Assembly: GCF_900174585.1 (NCBI RefSeq)
Contig: NZ_FWPT01000010.1
Span: forward strand, 62,001 to 126,000
DNA length: 64,000 nucleotides
From: Parendozoicomonas haliclonae
GTDB taxonomy: Bacteria > Pseudomonadota > Gammaproteobacteria > Pseudomonadales > Endozoicomonadaceae
Direction of reading: 5' to 3'
Made by a program: the position numbers and the translations under genes. Under the pieces are notes generated by a model. That model made no database searches. It was not told where the DNA came from and worked only from the letters and a program-made list of their open reading frames with translations. Positions 1 through 8,041 of the stretch are shown here, one piece after another (within the stretch, counting starts at the first letter, position 1; each line of letters begins with the position of its first letter).

Positions 1-440
1 ATAAAGGTATCCAGACCAAACACCTCTTTGGCCCGAATGATGGAGTCCAGAGTTCGAAAGCCGGCATAGTCCCGATAGATGCGCTCGGCAGGTACGCCAA
101 GGGTGATCAGATCCCGCTTCATGCGGGTCGGTTCATCGTACCAGCGTGTACCGTTATCGCCGCTGACCAGCACATAACCGATCTTCTCTTCCTTGATCAG
201 CGCTGCTGCGGCTTCCATGCGGCGGCGGTAGTGCCAGTTAAAGTCACCGTCGCTGGTATAGCGGCTGGTGCCAAGCACCACCGCAACCTTGTGGGCTGGA
301 ATACGATTGATATCAGAGTAGAGATAAGGCTTGGCCGTGCGGGTGATCAAAAGATTGCAGAGAGAAATGATCAGCAGCAAGGCAACAGCAGCGAGGGCCG
401 CTAAAGCCAGAACTCTTCCGCTGTTGAGCCATTTGAGCAT
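1..440 (-). CDS. sanA: SanA-like DUF218 envelope protein (3' end beyond window)
   Basis: Reading leftward from ATG at 440, the frame stays open to the window edge, giving about 146 residues of a longer protein. It starts MLKWLNSGRV, followed by a single hydrophobic segment (about residues 9-30), then the DUF218 fold: VAVVLGTSRY, then NWHYRRRMEAAAALI, VLVSGDNGTRWYDEP and the start of the next helix. The order single N-terminal anchor plus VLGTS...SGDN fits the SanA/YdcF family, whose E. coli member affects the envelope barrier to vancomycin at high temperature. The biochemical activity of the family is not settled. It is the last visible gene of the leftward series crp-trmA-lipoprotein-sanA, 67 nt after the previous stop. 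The C-terminus is not visible. Confidence 0.8.
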   Translation of the reverse strand, partial: MLKWLNSGRVLALAALAAVALLLIISLCNLLITRTAKPYLYSDINRIPAHKVAVVLGTSRYTSDGDFNWHYRRRMEAAAALIKEEKIGYVLVSGDNGTRWYDEPTRMKRDLITLGVPAERIYRDYAGFRTLDSIIRAKEVFGLDTF

Positions 441-507
441 ACAGGTTGAAGCGCGTCCGGGTGCGTATTTTGGTAAAGACTACCTTCCCCGGAGGGTCGG
501 AGTAAAG

Positions 508-1752
508 TCAGCGATTTTCAATCACTTCCATCTGGGGCTGTTTGCTTTCCGGGGGCTGCAGCCGCTGCTCAATAATATCCACCAGACTTGGCTGTCCGGC
601 GGTATCATTCATAGGTGCTGGAGAGTAACTGGTATCCAGCTGACGATGCAGAGCATTCAGCAAAGAGGCGGGGTTATTCACCATTTGAATACGGCCGCCC
701 ATCAGATGGTCTGTGGTGCTTTCCGGGCGTACAAAGATAACTGGCAAGCCCATTTGCGAAGCCAGCCAGCCAACAGTGGAGCGGTGGGTAATCACCAGAT
801 CAGCCGTTGCTCCCAGCGTCACGGTAGGCACTTCGGTAATCAAGCGAAGATTCTCCGGTTGGGGTGTTGTCGATTCTCCCCGGGTATTGACCGTGCGCGG
901 GTGAGGAGTCATCAACCATTGCAGATCAGAACGCAGGGCAGCGGCTTCTTCAATCACAGCGAGGCTGCGCTGAAAATCCTCACCATAACCACCGGCCACC
1001 AGAATCACCGGTCTTTCATCCAGATTCAGACCTTGCTTAAGGGAAGCTTTGGTATTGTTGGCAAAGCTTTCCTGCCACTCATTCAGAGCCGGATGGCGAA
1101 CAACGCTGGTTCTGTGCTTATGGGTGTAGTCTTCCGGGAAGCTGTTTTTCAACAAAACAGTGGTGACCAGTAACTCTTCTGCAACCGGTCGGGTCAGCTC
1201 CAGCCAGGGTTGAACCCATTGCTGCCCTTCGGGTGATTCCAGATTGTCATAAAAGGCAATGGTCCAGACACCGGTATTCCAGAAGTCGCGGGCGATCTGG
1301 GCCTGTCCAATATGTGCCATACCGGTGATCACAACTTTCGGCTGGAACTGTTTTACCAGCGTGCTGCGTAGGCTTTCGGGGAGAAGGGCGGTGCGGCTTT
1401 CAAACAGTTGCTGTTGCTCTTCCGGAGAAAGTTGTTCATGCAACTGGGTAATATTGTTGTTGTCAGCAAACAGCCCTGCTGCAGGCCCAAAGGTGATGAC
1501 TTGTGCCTTAATATTTTTGGCTGCCAGCTCTGGCAGTGCTCGCAGAAAGGCACGCCCATCGCCATTGTCATAAGCCACAAACAGCACATCAATCGGTGCT
1601 GCTTTGGATGATGAATTCTTTTTCTGGGTTGGATTAGATGCACACCCACTCAGGTAGAGGGCGCAGAAAACCACGATCAGTGGCATTACCCACCAAAAGG
1701 TATCGGGCATGGTGCTGGAGATGGAGCTGGAAGAAGACTGGAGCATGGGCAT
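508..1752 (-). CDS. Predicted lipoprotein, GT-B/ELM1-like fold, function unknown
   Basis: 414 residues. The N-terminus has a hydrophobic stretch ending LYLSGCAS, a good lipobox with the Cys near residue 37, so a membrane-anchored lipoprotein is likely. The mature part begins IDVLFVAYDNGDGRAFL and has features of a two-lobed glycosyltransferase-B-like protein: VVITGMAHIGQAQIARDFW, VILVAGGYGEDF, LQWLMTPHPRT, and then ADLVITHRSTVGWLASQMGLP, which resembles the donor-side region of CDP-glycerol/ELM1-like families. I do not recognise a named family and propose no substrate. Starts at 1752, 1746 or 1710 are possible. The first two have a weak AAGA upstream; none has a strong Shine-Dalgarno. It lies between trmA (39 to 40 nt upstream) and sanA in one leftward run. 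Confidence 0.65.
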   Translation of the reverse strand: MPMLQSSSSSISSTMPDTFWWVMPLIVVFCALYLSGCASNPTQKKNSSSKAAPIDVLFVAYDNGDGRAFLRALPELAAKNIKAQVITFGPAAGLFADNNNITQLHEQLSPEEQQQLFESRTALLPESLRSTLVKQFQPKVVITGMAHIGQAQIARDFWNTGVWTIAFYDNLESPEGQQWVQPWLELTRPVAEELLVTTVLLKNSFPEDYTHKHRTSVVRHPALNEWQESFANNTKASLKQGLNLDERPVILVAGGYGEDFQRSLAVIEEAAALRSDLQWLMTPHPRTVNTRGESTTPQPENLRLITEVPTVTLGATADLVITHRSTVGWLASQMGLPVIFVRPESTTDHLMGGRIQMVNNPASLLNALHRQLDTSYSPAPMNDTAGQPSLVDIIEQRLQPPESKQPQMEVIENR

Positions 1753-1791
1753 TCTTATTTATGCTTTTGCTCCAGTCTAGCAGTCGGAGTG

Positions 1792-2916
1792 TTACTCGGT
1801 CACCGGTTTGCGGGTCAGTAGTACACCGGTTTCCATATGGTCGGTGTAAGGGAACTGATCGAACAGAGCCAGACGTTCGATCTTATGGGTCTGAGTCAGT
1901 GTTTTCAGGTTGTCCTGCAGAGTTAACGGATTGCAGGAGATATAAACGATTGTCTCAAACCGCTGCACCAGAGCTTCCGTGGCTGGGTCCAGACCGGCCC
2001 GCGGTGGATCAACCAGAATGGTGCTCAGGTTGTAGCTGTCCAGATCCACATCACTCAGGCGGCGGAACTCACGTTCCTTATTCAGAGCCTGAGTGAACTC
2101 CTTGCTGGACATCCGTGCGATAGTCACGTTCTCAACATTGTTCATTTCAAAGTTGATCTGTGCCGAGTGAACAGAAGACTTGGAAATCTCGGTCGCCAGA
2201 ACCCGGTCGAAATTGCGGGACAGCACACAGGTAAAGTTACCGTTGCCGCAGTAGAGTTCAACCAGATCACCGGAACAACCGGTGGTCACATCCTTGGCCC
2301 AGCCCAGCATCTTTTCATTAATGCCTGCGTTTGGCTGAGTGAAACTGTTTTCCACCTGATTGTAACGCCAGGTTTCACCATCAACAGTCAGTTCTTCGGT
2401 GACCCAGTCTTTGTCCAGCAGCAGCTTCTGCTTGCGGGCACGACCAATAATATCGACACCAAATTTTTCCCGCAGCGGGCGAGCGGCTTCTTTCCAGGCC
2501 TCATCCAGCTGACGATGGTAGAGCAGGGAAACCAGTGCTTCGCCGGTCTGGGTGGTGAGGAATTCAATCTGGAACAGCTTCCGGCGGAGAGTGTCATGTT
2601 CGCAGACGGCTTCTAGCAGCGGCTGCATCAGTTCATTAATACGGGTGGAACCAACCGGGAATTGCGTCAGGGCAATCCGCTCACGGGTGGCCTGATCGAA
2701 CATGATGTAGTTGGCCTTGTCGCCTTCGTGCCAGATGCGGAATTCGGCACGCATACGGAAATGTTCAGGGGCGGAAGCAAAGACCTCTGGCGCAGGTGGC
2801 TGAAAGTCAGCCATCAGCTGCTGCAGCTTTTCAACCTTGTTCGCCAGCAGAGAATCGTATTGTTCGGGAAGAGTGGCACCGGCGGAGAGACCGGCGCTGT
2901 TGTCGTGGGAGCTCAT
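1792..2916 (-). CDS. trmA: tRNA (uracil-5-)-methyltransferase TrmA
   Basis: Methylates U54 of tRNA to ribothymidine using S-adenosylmethionine. The SAM-binding segment [16 protein letters not shown], the motif [13 protein letters not shown] and the catalytic region [13 protein letters not shown] are all present, with the conserved Cys in SCNP. The C-terminus [17 protein letters not shown] is typical of TrmA and distinguishes it from RumA/RlmC paralogues, as does the absence of an iron-sulfur Cys cluster. I place the start at ATG 2916 (374 residues); the frame also allows GTG at 2931, and neither has a strong ribosome site. The protein carries about ten extra N-terminal residues compared with E. 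coli TrmA. It sits 53 nt after crp on the same strand. Confidence 0.93.
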   Translation of the reverse strand: MSSHDNSAGLSAGATLPEQYDSLLANKVEKLQQLMADFQPPAPEVFASAPEHFRMRAEFRIWHEGDKANYIMFDQATRERIALTQFPVGSTRINELMQPLLEAVCEHDTLRRKLFQIEFLTTQTGEALVSLLYHRQLDEAWKEAARPLREKFGVDIIGRARKQKLLLDKDWVTEELTVDGETWRYNQVENSFTQPNAGINEKMLGWAKDVTTGCSGDLVELYCGNGNFTCVLSRNFDRVLATEISKSSVHSAQINFEMNNVENVTIARMSSKEFTQALNKEREFRRLSDVDLDSYNLSTILVDPPRAGLDPATEALVQRFETIVYISCNPLTLQDNLKTLTQTHKIERLALFDQFPYTDHMETGVLLTRKPVTE

Positions 2917-2969
2917 CGCGGCAACCGTCACCTGTTCAGCAATCCTTGAAAAGGCGACGGATGATACGT

Positions 2970-3620
2970 CTATCGGGTCCCAAAAACTACCATGGTTTTC
3001 CCTTTGACGGAGACCATGCCTTCATCTTCAAGGTTTTTCAGAACCCGGCCCACCATCTCGCGGGAACAGCCAACAATCCGGCCGATCTCCTGACGGGTCA
3101 CGCGAATCTGCATGCCATCGGGATGGGTCATGGCGTCGGGTTGCTCACATAGATCAAGCAGAGTGCGGGCCACACGGCCGGTCACATCCAGGAATGCCAG
3201 ATCACTGACCTTACGGGTGGTAATCTGCAGGCGCTTGGCAATCTGGCTGCTGATCTCAAAAAGAATATCCGGGAATTCTCTGGCCAGCTCCCGTGCTCGA
3301 GAGTAACTGATCTCAGCGATATCGCAGTGAGTGCGGGCGCGGATCCAGGCTGAGCGGGTGGTATCCAGTTCGCTGAGGAACAGACCCAGCTCACCGAAGA
3401 AGTCGCCACGGTTGAGATAAGTGATGATGATTTCACGACCATCGTCGTCTTCTACGAAGACTGTGACGGAGCCGTCCAGTATGTAGTAGAGAGTATCAGC
3501 CGGATCGCCAGCACTGATGATGTTGCAGCGTGACCGATAGTGGTGGATATGGCAGTGATTAAGGAACCGCTCAAGGCGCTCCTTACTTTCTGGGGGTATA
3601 TGTCGCGTACGTACTACCAT
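2970..3620 (-). CDS. crp: cAMP receptor protein Crp/Vfr
   Basis: 216 residues, the usual size for Crp/Vfr (about 210-214). An N-terminal cyclic-nucleotide domain shows [10 protein letters not shown] and [17 protein letters not shown], the phosphate-binding and ribose/adenine region of Crp. It is followed by the long dimer helix and a winged helix-turn-helix [20 protein letters not shown]. In the recognition helix, SREMVGR keeps the Arg-Glu-Arg trio that reads TGTGA half-sites, so targets should resemble the classical TGTGA-N6-TCACA site. It is divergent from an OsmC-family gene, as crp and yhfA are in E. coli, with a 355-nt shared intergenic region. It leads a leftward series with trmA. Whether it behaves like Vfr or Crp cannot be told from sequence alone. 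Confidence 0.95.
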   Translation of the reverse strand: MVVRTRHIPPESKERLERFLNHCHIHHYRSRCNIISAGDPADTLYYILDGSVTVFVEDDDGREIIITYLNRGDFFGELGLFLSELDTTRSAWIRARTHCDIAEISYSRARELAREFPDILFEISSQIAKRLQITTRKVSDLAFLDVTGRVARTLLDLCEQPDAMTHPDGMQIRVTRQEIGRIVGCSREMVGRVLKNLEDEGMVSVKGKTMVVFGTR

Positions 3621-3975
3621 TTAAAGACATTCCGGTCATGCCGTGGTTTTCTCACCATCAAGGCAGATCCCACATTGCTTCTTATATTTGGTTTGAGAGC
3701 TCGCACTTAATGACTGAGCCCATACCCTCGTTTAGTGCTTATTCTTCGAGTAGGTAACACTTTATCGTGTTGAATATTCATGTCGAGTCCCTGTCCCGAA
3801 AAATAGCGCTAAATGAGATTTCCATCTCATAGCTGTTATTATGGAAACTATGGTAAAACACACCGGTTGCCGATAACAAACTATGACTTACCAGTTATCG
3901 GAACATCGTTGTCTAAAATTAAACGTCGTACAATTTTTAATCAGTTACTGACGGAAAACGATCCAGAGACAGGTT
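3621..3975. promoter_or_regulatory. crp / osmC-family divergent intergenic region with two inverted repeats
   Basis: 355 nt without a gene. It must hold the promoters of crp (left) and the OsmC-family gene (right). Two inverted repeats are visible. One is CCGATAAC at 3870-3877 paired with GTTATCGG at 3894-3901: 8 bp, perfect, 16-nt spacer. The other is ATGAGA/TCTCAT at 3813-3818 and 3825-3830, with a 6-nt loop. I see no clear TGTGA-N6-TCACA site, so Crp autoregulation is not supported here. The first repeat could be an operator or a leader hairpin. Confidence 0.5.
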
Positions 3976-4395
3976 ATGAAAGCGCAAGTAAAGTGGGTTG
4001 ACGGTATGCGATTCGCCGGCCGTTCTGCCAGTGGTCATTCCATTATGATGGACACCACTGCCAAGATTGGCGGTACGGAATCTGCTCCAAGTCCAATGGA
4101 GATGATTCTTCTGGCTGTTGGTGGCTGTTCATCTGTTGATGTGATCAGTATTCTCAAGAAAGCCCGTCAGGATGTGATCGACTGCGTTGTTGATCTGGAA
4201 GCTGAGCGGGTTGATGCGGTTCCTGCCGTGTTCAGCAAGATTCATCTGCACTTTGTGGTGACCGGTCGTGATTTGAAAGAGACTCACGTAAAGCGTGCGG
4301 TTGAAATGTCTGCCGACAAATACTGCTCTGCCTCGATTATGCTGGGCAAGGCTGGCGTAGAGATTACTCACGACTATGAGATCAGAGAAGTCTGA
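3976..4395 (+). CDS. OsmC family protein (YhfA-like)
   Basis: 139 residues. OsmC/Ohr-fold proteins reduce organic peroxides through a pair of cysteines. Here the first is in LAVGGCSSVDVISIL (about residue 52) and the second in SADKYCSASIML (about residue 115), matching the two-Cys arrangement of the family. The opening MKAQVKWVDGMRFAGRS and the motif ESAPSPMEMILLAVGG are characteristic of the YhfA subgroup. E. coli yhfA is likewise divergent from crp, which supports this assignment. The physiological substrate of YhfA is not established. The start ATG 3976 follows GACAGGTT, a short but acceptable ribosome site. A 12-bp hairpin follows the stop. Confidence 0.88.
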   Translation: MKAQVKWVDGMRFAGRSASGHSIMMDTTAKIGGTESAPSPMEMILLAVGGCSSVDVISILKKARQDVIDCVVDLEAERVDAVPAVFSKIHLHFVVTGRDLKETHVKRAVEMSADKYCSASIMLGKAGVEITHDYEIREV

Positions 4396-4403
4396 TTACT
4401 TTT

Positions 4404-4431
4404 AAAGGGGCTGCCAAACGGCGGCCTCTTT
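4404..4431 (+). terminator. Hairpin after osmC-family gene
   Basis: AAAGGGGCTGCC pairs with GGCGGCCTCTTT around an AAAC loop: 12 bp with two G-T pairs. Only three T residues close the stem, so it is a weak intrinsic terminator or a 3'-end stabiliser. Confidence 0.55.
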
Positions 4432-4516
4432 AGGCCAAAACCATTGTTGTCGGTCTGAATAATTACAACTATACCTGCACGTCTTCCCAGACAATGTGAA
4501 AAGCAGGGCAGACACA

Positions 4517-7507
4517 ATGACGCCTAGGCCGCTGGCAGTTTGCAGGGGGATTTTAACAACACTGCTTATACCTCTATTGCTATTGGTGACATCTCAGCTT
4601 TCGTCTGCTGGGATTTCAACGCTGTTGATTTTGAAGGGGCCTTTTGGCCTTTCCGTCAGATTGCCCGATGGACATCCTCTGACTGAGGTTATCCAGCAAA
4701 GATTAACAGAGGCCGGTTTTCTGGGAGGTGTGACGGATACGCTTCCTGACGTAGACAGTGCCCAATCTTTTCAGGTGTTCCATGATTCTGTTGATGAGAT
4801 CAGTTTCACCGCCCCGCTTGCCAGAGTATCAGCCACTCTCACAGCAATACCTGAAGAGCAAAAACGTAAAGATGATAAAGGCGATGGACGCAGCTGGTAC
4901 AAGTTGAACCGGAAGCAGCCCTTTGTCGTTGCTGCTGGTCATGACGAGAGTACACGGATCTGGCGCGATCTGTTGATTGAGACAGAAACGGATTCTGATG
5001 ATTCCGACATACGCTGGCTGCTGTTTAAACCACAACCCTCGGCAAGTAAAACCCTAGAGGCCAGTCAAACACTTCCCGAGCCTCTCTTTACCCCGTATTA
5101 CAATGTTTACGATAAAAGTGAAGACCCACCGGTTTATCCGATAGACGAAACCAGACTTCAGTCTCTCACCGAAGAGTTTCATAGTTCGGATGATATTCGT
5201 AATCCCGATCTGGAAATGCTCGTTGCTTTTTATCGGAGGCTTGAAAGAAAGACGCAAACGCTAGTGACCTCCTCAGGAGCCGAAGGTTTGCCATTCCCAG
5301 AAAAAGCAGAGTCTTATAACGAGTCGGCTTACCAAGAATACAAAAAGCTGACCTGGCAGTTGGAGCTGCGTGACGTTTTCTATTGGGCTTATCTTGCCGG
5401 TGTTCCCTGGAATCAGCTGCAAGAGCTATCGGAGTATTGGCGGGGGAATCCCACACAGCACCCCAGTGAATCGCCGGAAGTGGATAGGATGCTAAAAATT
5501 CTGGCGGGGATGCCCAAAAATCTCGTGAAAGGCGCTATGGCTCATATTATGAAAGGGTACGCCAGCTCGATTAGAGGATCTGCACTGCCTGAGCCACTTT
5601 TGAAACAGTTTGTTGATCGTCTGACCGTTCTTGATCTAAAAAGCCCACCGCAAAATTTTATTGGCCGTTATGATATTTATGATCTGCTTGTGGGCGTCAC
5701 GAGCCGGGATGGCAGTTCTATCAAAAGCTATATGCAGTCGGTTTATAGAACCTACCGCTTTGTCAGTAACAGTGACTCAGGAAAAATGTCACATAACCAC
5801 TGGCTGATGGCCGTGACCGAAAGAATGCGGCAGGCGGGGGAGCTGTCATACGAGGTACTGAACTCGGCCTATGGCCATCATTACCCTGCGCGTCTGCCCA
5901 GCCGGGATCAAGTCAGGCAAACCAGTGAACAGCTTTCAACCTGGTGGGAAGAGATGCAGGCTCAGGAAGCCACATTGGTTTCTATTCCCAGAGGTTATCC
6001 TTACCAGAGTGTTTACTTTCAAAAGGTAGAACCTGATAGGCATGTGAACAGTCAGGATGACTTCTCTCTTTATCACACTGCTACTCTTCCGGGGCATACG
6101 GTTCCTAAAAGCCTGAAGTTGTGGCGAGAGGATATTACACTCGAAGCTCGGCAGAATGAGCTGGCGTTCTATCAGGCTCTTGATCGGCTGAGTTCATCAC
6201 TGGCCCGGCCGAAATTTATTCCTGCTGTTGATCGCGTATTGCTTCATTCCGGCGATGAGTTTGATGGTGATCTTGCTGGTCTGGTCTTGCCGCAGGTTTC
6301 CTCGTCCATGGCGGAGGCTTTTCAGCCAGGAACCGATTTGCCGGTTCGACAAAAGCTGGAAGTCTTGATTCAGACGGCTGCTGCCCTTGAGTGGCTGCAT
6401 GGAAAAGATATTGTCCTGAGTCATATCGATAATGCCACCGTAAAAACAGCGCTATTGCCTGCCAATATTCGTATTAATGAGGTGGGGGCAGCTGTTTGTA
6501 CTTCATTGATGGCCGCGCGTATCACCGCCAGCCATATGCCTTTTGCTCACTTCCTGTTCTCTCCGGAGGATATGTACCCTCAGGCTGTGAGCGCTGTGCA
6601 GATGGATACGATGGCGTTTGGCCGATTCATTGCCGAGCTGGTACTGGAGAAGTCATTTCCTTACTTCTCTCAGGCTATTGATGCTGCGCAGAACGCAATA
6701 GCTCCACAGGAAAACCCAGAGCTGGATGATGATGCTGGTGGAGAGCGTGGTGAAGAGGAAGCAAGACCGCAGCCGGTTGCTCTGACAACCGAAGACTGGC
6801 TCAAAAGAAAGCTGCTCTCTTTTGCTGTGCTTCTCCTTCAGGCTGGTGAAATTGATCTGCCGTATATCCGGAATCAGCTGACTGAGTTTCGGGGGTTGTT
6901 TGTGCAACCGGCCCCTTTACCATTTATTGCCATGCCGCTACAGCCAGCTCCAGCAATAAATGTGGTCACGCCTCCAGTCAGCTCTTCCGCTACGAGTGCG
7001 GTCAAACATATTGATCCTCTCAATGTTGGGGGAGCTTGTAACGTTTGCTTCCAGACGTTTACCAGTCAGGATCGCAGCCGTAATGCCATGCGTTTTCTGC
7101 TGGGTAATGGTGAACTGTCGAAAATCTACTGCCGCGCCTGCAGTGAACGTTTGCTGCAGGGAGGTGACACTGATCCGATTACCAAACAACCTTTGGTTCA
7201 GATGATGAGAGATGTTGGTGGTCCTGAGGATCTGGGTGAACTTATGGAAGCAGAGGAACAGCAAAAAGAGCTGGATATTGAACAGGCGCGGCAGGAGCAG
7301 CTCCAGTTAGAGCAACACATGGCATTGCAGCAGCAAGCTGTGAGACCGGTTATAGTCGCCCCTCCTGTATCAGGTGCAGGAGCTGTACAGGGAATAGAAG
7401 AGGGTATGCGACAACTGCATATGTACCAACCGCGACAGCCGGCTCAGGAAGGCTTTGGCATCAGGCTCGTCAACTGGTTCAGTAATTTGGGGAAGTTGGG
7501 TAAATAA
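4517..7507 (+). CDS. Secreted/membrane pseudokinase-like protein with RING/U-box-like C-terminus
   Basis: 996 residues from ATG 4517, preceded by CAGGG 9-10 nt upstream; GTG 4496 in frame is less likely. A hydrophobic N-terminus (about residues 10-33) looks like a signal sequence or anchor. Residues of roughly 540-740 follow a protein-kinase layout: KSLKLWREDI as a possible beta-3 lysine, LEWLHGKDIVLSHIDN where HRDxKxxN should be, RINEVG in place of DFG, FSPEDMYP for the APE region and MDTMAFGRFIAELV for helix F. The catalytic Asp and the DFG Asp appear to be replaced, so it should be a pseudokinase. Near residue 840 is CNVC, 27 residues, then CRAC, followed by TDPITKQPL, which recalls RING/U-box domains. 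A glutamine-rich tail follows. The first 500 residues I do not recognise. It lies alone between core genes and resembles the eukaryotic-like genes elsewhere in the window. Function unknown. Confidence 0.7.
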   Translation: MTPRPLAVCRGILTTLLIPLLLLVTSQLSSAGISTLLILKGPFGLSVRLPDGHPLTEVIQQRLTEAGFLGGVTDTLPDVDSAQSFQVFHDSVDEISFTAPLARVSATLTAIPEEQKRKDDKGDGRSWYKLNRKQPFVVAAGHDESTRIWRDLLIETETDSDDSDIRWLLFKPQPSASKTLEASQTLPEPLFTPYYNVYDKSEDPPVYPIDETRLQSLTEEFHSSDDIRNPDLEMLVAFYRRLERKTQTLVTSSGAEGLPFPEKAESYNESAYQEYKKLTWQLELRDVFYWAYLAGVPWNQLQELSEYWRGNPTQHPSESPEVDRMLKILAGMPKNLVKGAMAHIMKGYASSIRGSALPEPLLKQFVDRLTVLDLKSPPQNFIGRYDIYDLLVGVTSRDGSSIKSYMQSVYRTYRFVSNSDSGKMSHNHWLMAVTERMRQAGELSYEVLNSAYGHHYPARLPSRDQVRQTSEQLSTWWEEMQAQEATLVSIPRGYPYQSVYFQKVEPDRHVNSQDDFSLYHTATLPGHTVPKSLKLWREDITLEARQNELAFYQALDRLSSSLARPKFIPAVDRVLLHSGDEFDGDLAGLVLPQVSSSMAEAFQPGTDLPVRQKLEVLIQTAAALEWLHGKDIVLSHIDNATVKTALLPANIRINEVGAAVCTSLMAARITASHMPFAHFLFSPEDMYPQAVSAVQMDTMAFGRFIAELVLEKSFPYFSQAIDAAQNAIAPQENPELDDDAGGERGEEEARPQPVALTTEDWLKRKLLSFAVLLLQAGEIDLPYIRNQLTEFRGLFVQPAPLPFIAMPLQPAPAINVVTPPVSSSATSAVKHIDPLNVGGACNVCFQTFTSQDRSRNAMRFLLGNGELSKIYCRACSERLLQGGDTDPITKQPLVQMMRDVGGPEDLGELMEAEEQQKELDIEQARQEQLQLEQHMALQQQAVRPVIVAPPVSGAGAVQGIEEGMRQLHMYQPRQPAQEGFGIRLVNWFSNLGKLGK

Positions 7508-7535
7508 GCGCGAAGGCGTAAATCTTTCAGAGGCC

Positions 7536-7572
7536 GTTGATGCTTTGTGATCGGTTATCTCAAAGCATCAAC
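7536..7572. repeat. 12-bp perfect inverted repeat between convergent genes
   Basis: GTTGATGCTTTG at 7536-7547 pairs perfectly with CAAAGCATCAAC at 7561-7572 across a 13-nt loop. It lies between the pseudokinase-like gene and hemJ, which converge. No T-run is present on either side, so I call it a structural hairpin rather than a proven terminator. Confidence 0.6.
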
Positions 7573-7584
7573 AGCTCCGGGCAT

Positions 7585-8007
7585 TCAGAATGGTTTGACT
7601 ACCACCAGAATAATTATCGCCAGCAAAAACAGCACCGGAACCTCATTGAAGTACCGGAAAAATTTATGGGACTTGGTATTGGCATCCTGGGCAAACTTCT
7701 TCATGTAGGCGCCACACATATGGTGATAACCAATCAGAAGTACAACCAGCGTCAGCTTGGCATGCATCCAGCCCTGCTCCATATAACCCGGTACCAGGTG
7801 TAGTAACCAGCTTCCGAGAATGATTGTTGCCAGCATGGATGGCAGCATAATGCCCCGGTAGAGTTTGCGCTCCATAATCTTGAATCGCTCACGTCCTGCC
7901 TCATCAGTGGTCTCGGCGTGATAGACAAACAGCCGCGGCAGATAAAACAGTCCGGCAAACCAGCAGACCATTGCGATAATGTGAAAGGCTTTCACCCAAA
8001 GGATCAT
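7585..8007 (-). CDS. hemJ: Protoporphyrinogen IX oxidase HemJ
   Basis: 140 residues, the normal HemJ length. HemJ is an integral membrane protein that oxidises protoporphyrinogen IX to protoporphyrin IX, the penultimate step of haem synthesis. The sequence has four hydrophobic segments and the expected conserved patches: VKAFHIIAMVCWFAGLFYLPR with the invariant His in the first helix, MERKLYRGIMLPSM, WMHAKLTLVVLLIGYHH and FFRYFNEVPVLFLLAIII. The Arg/Lys-rich RKLYRGIM loop is a hallmark. It follows the ClC gene by about 34 nt on the same strand and may be cotranscribed with it, although the functions are unrelated. Confidence 0.93.
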   Translation of the reverse strand: MILWVKAFHIIAMVCWFAGLFYLPRLFVYHAETTDEAGRERFKIMERKLYRGIMLPSMLATIILGSWLLHLVPGYMEQGWMHAKLTLVVLLIGYHHMCGAYMKKFAQDANTKSHKFFRYFNEVPVLFLLAIIILVVVKPF

Positions 8008-8041
8008 AAAGCTCCCCCTGTCGTGTTCTTATTGCTGCCTA

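Noticed and set aside
331-1173. 280-codon + strand open frame over sanA and the lipoprotein gene
   Set aside because: The opposite strand encodes a DUF218 protein and a lipoprotein with a lipobox; the + frame has no coherent features.
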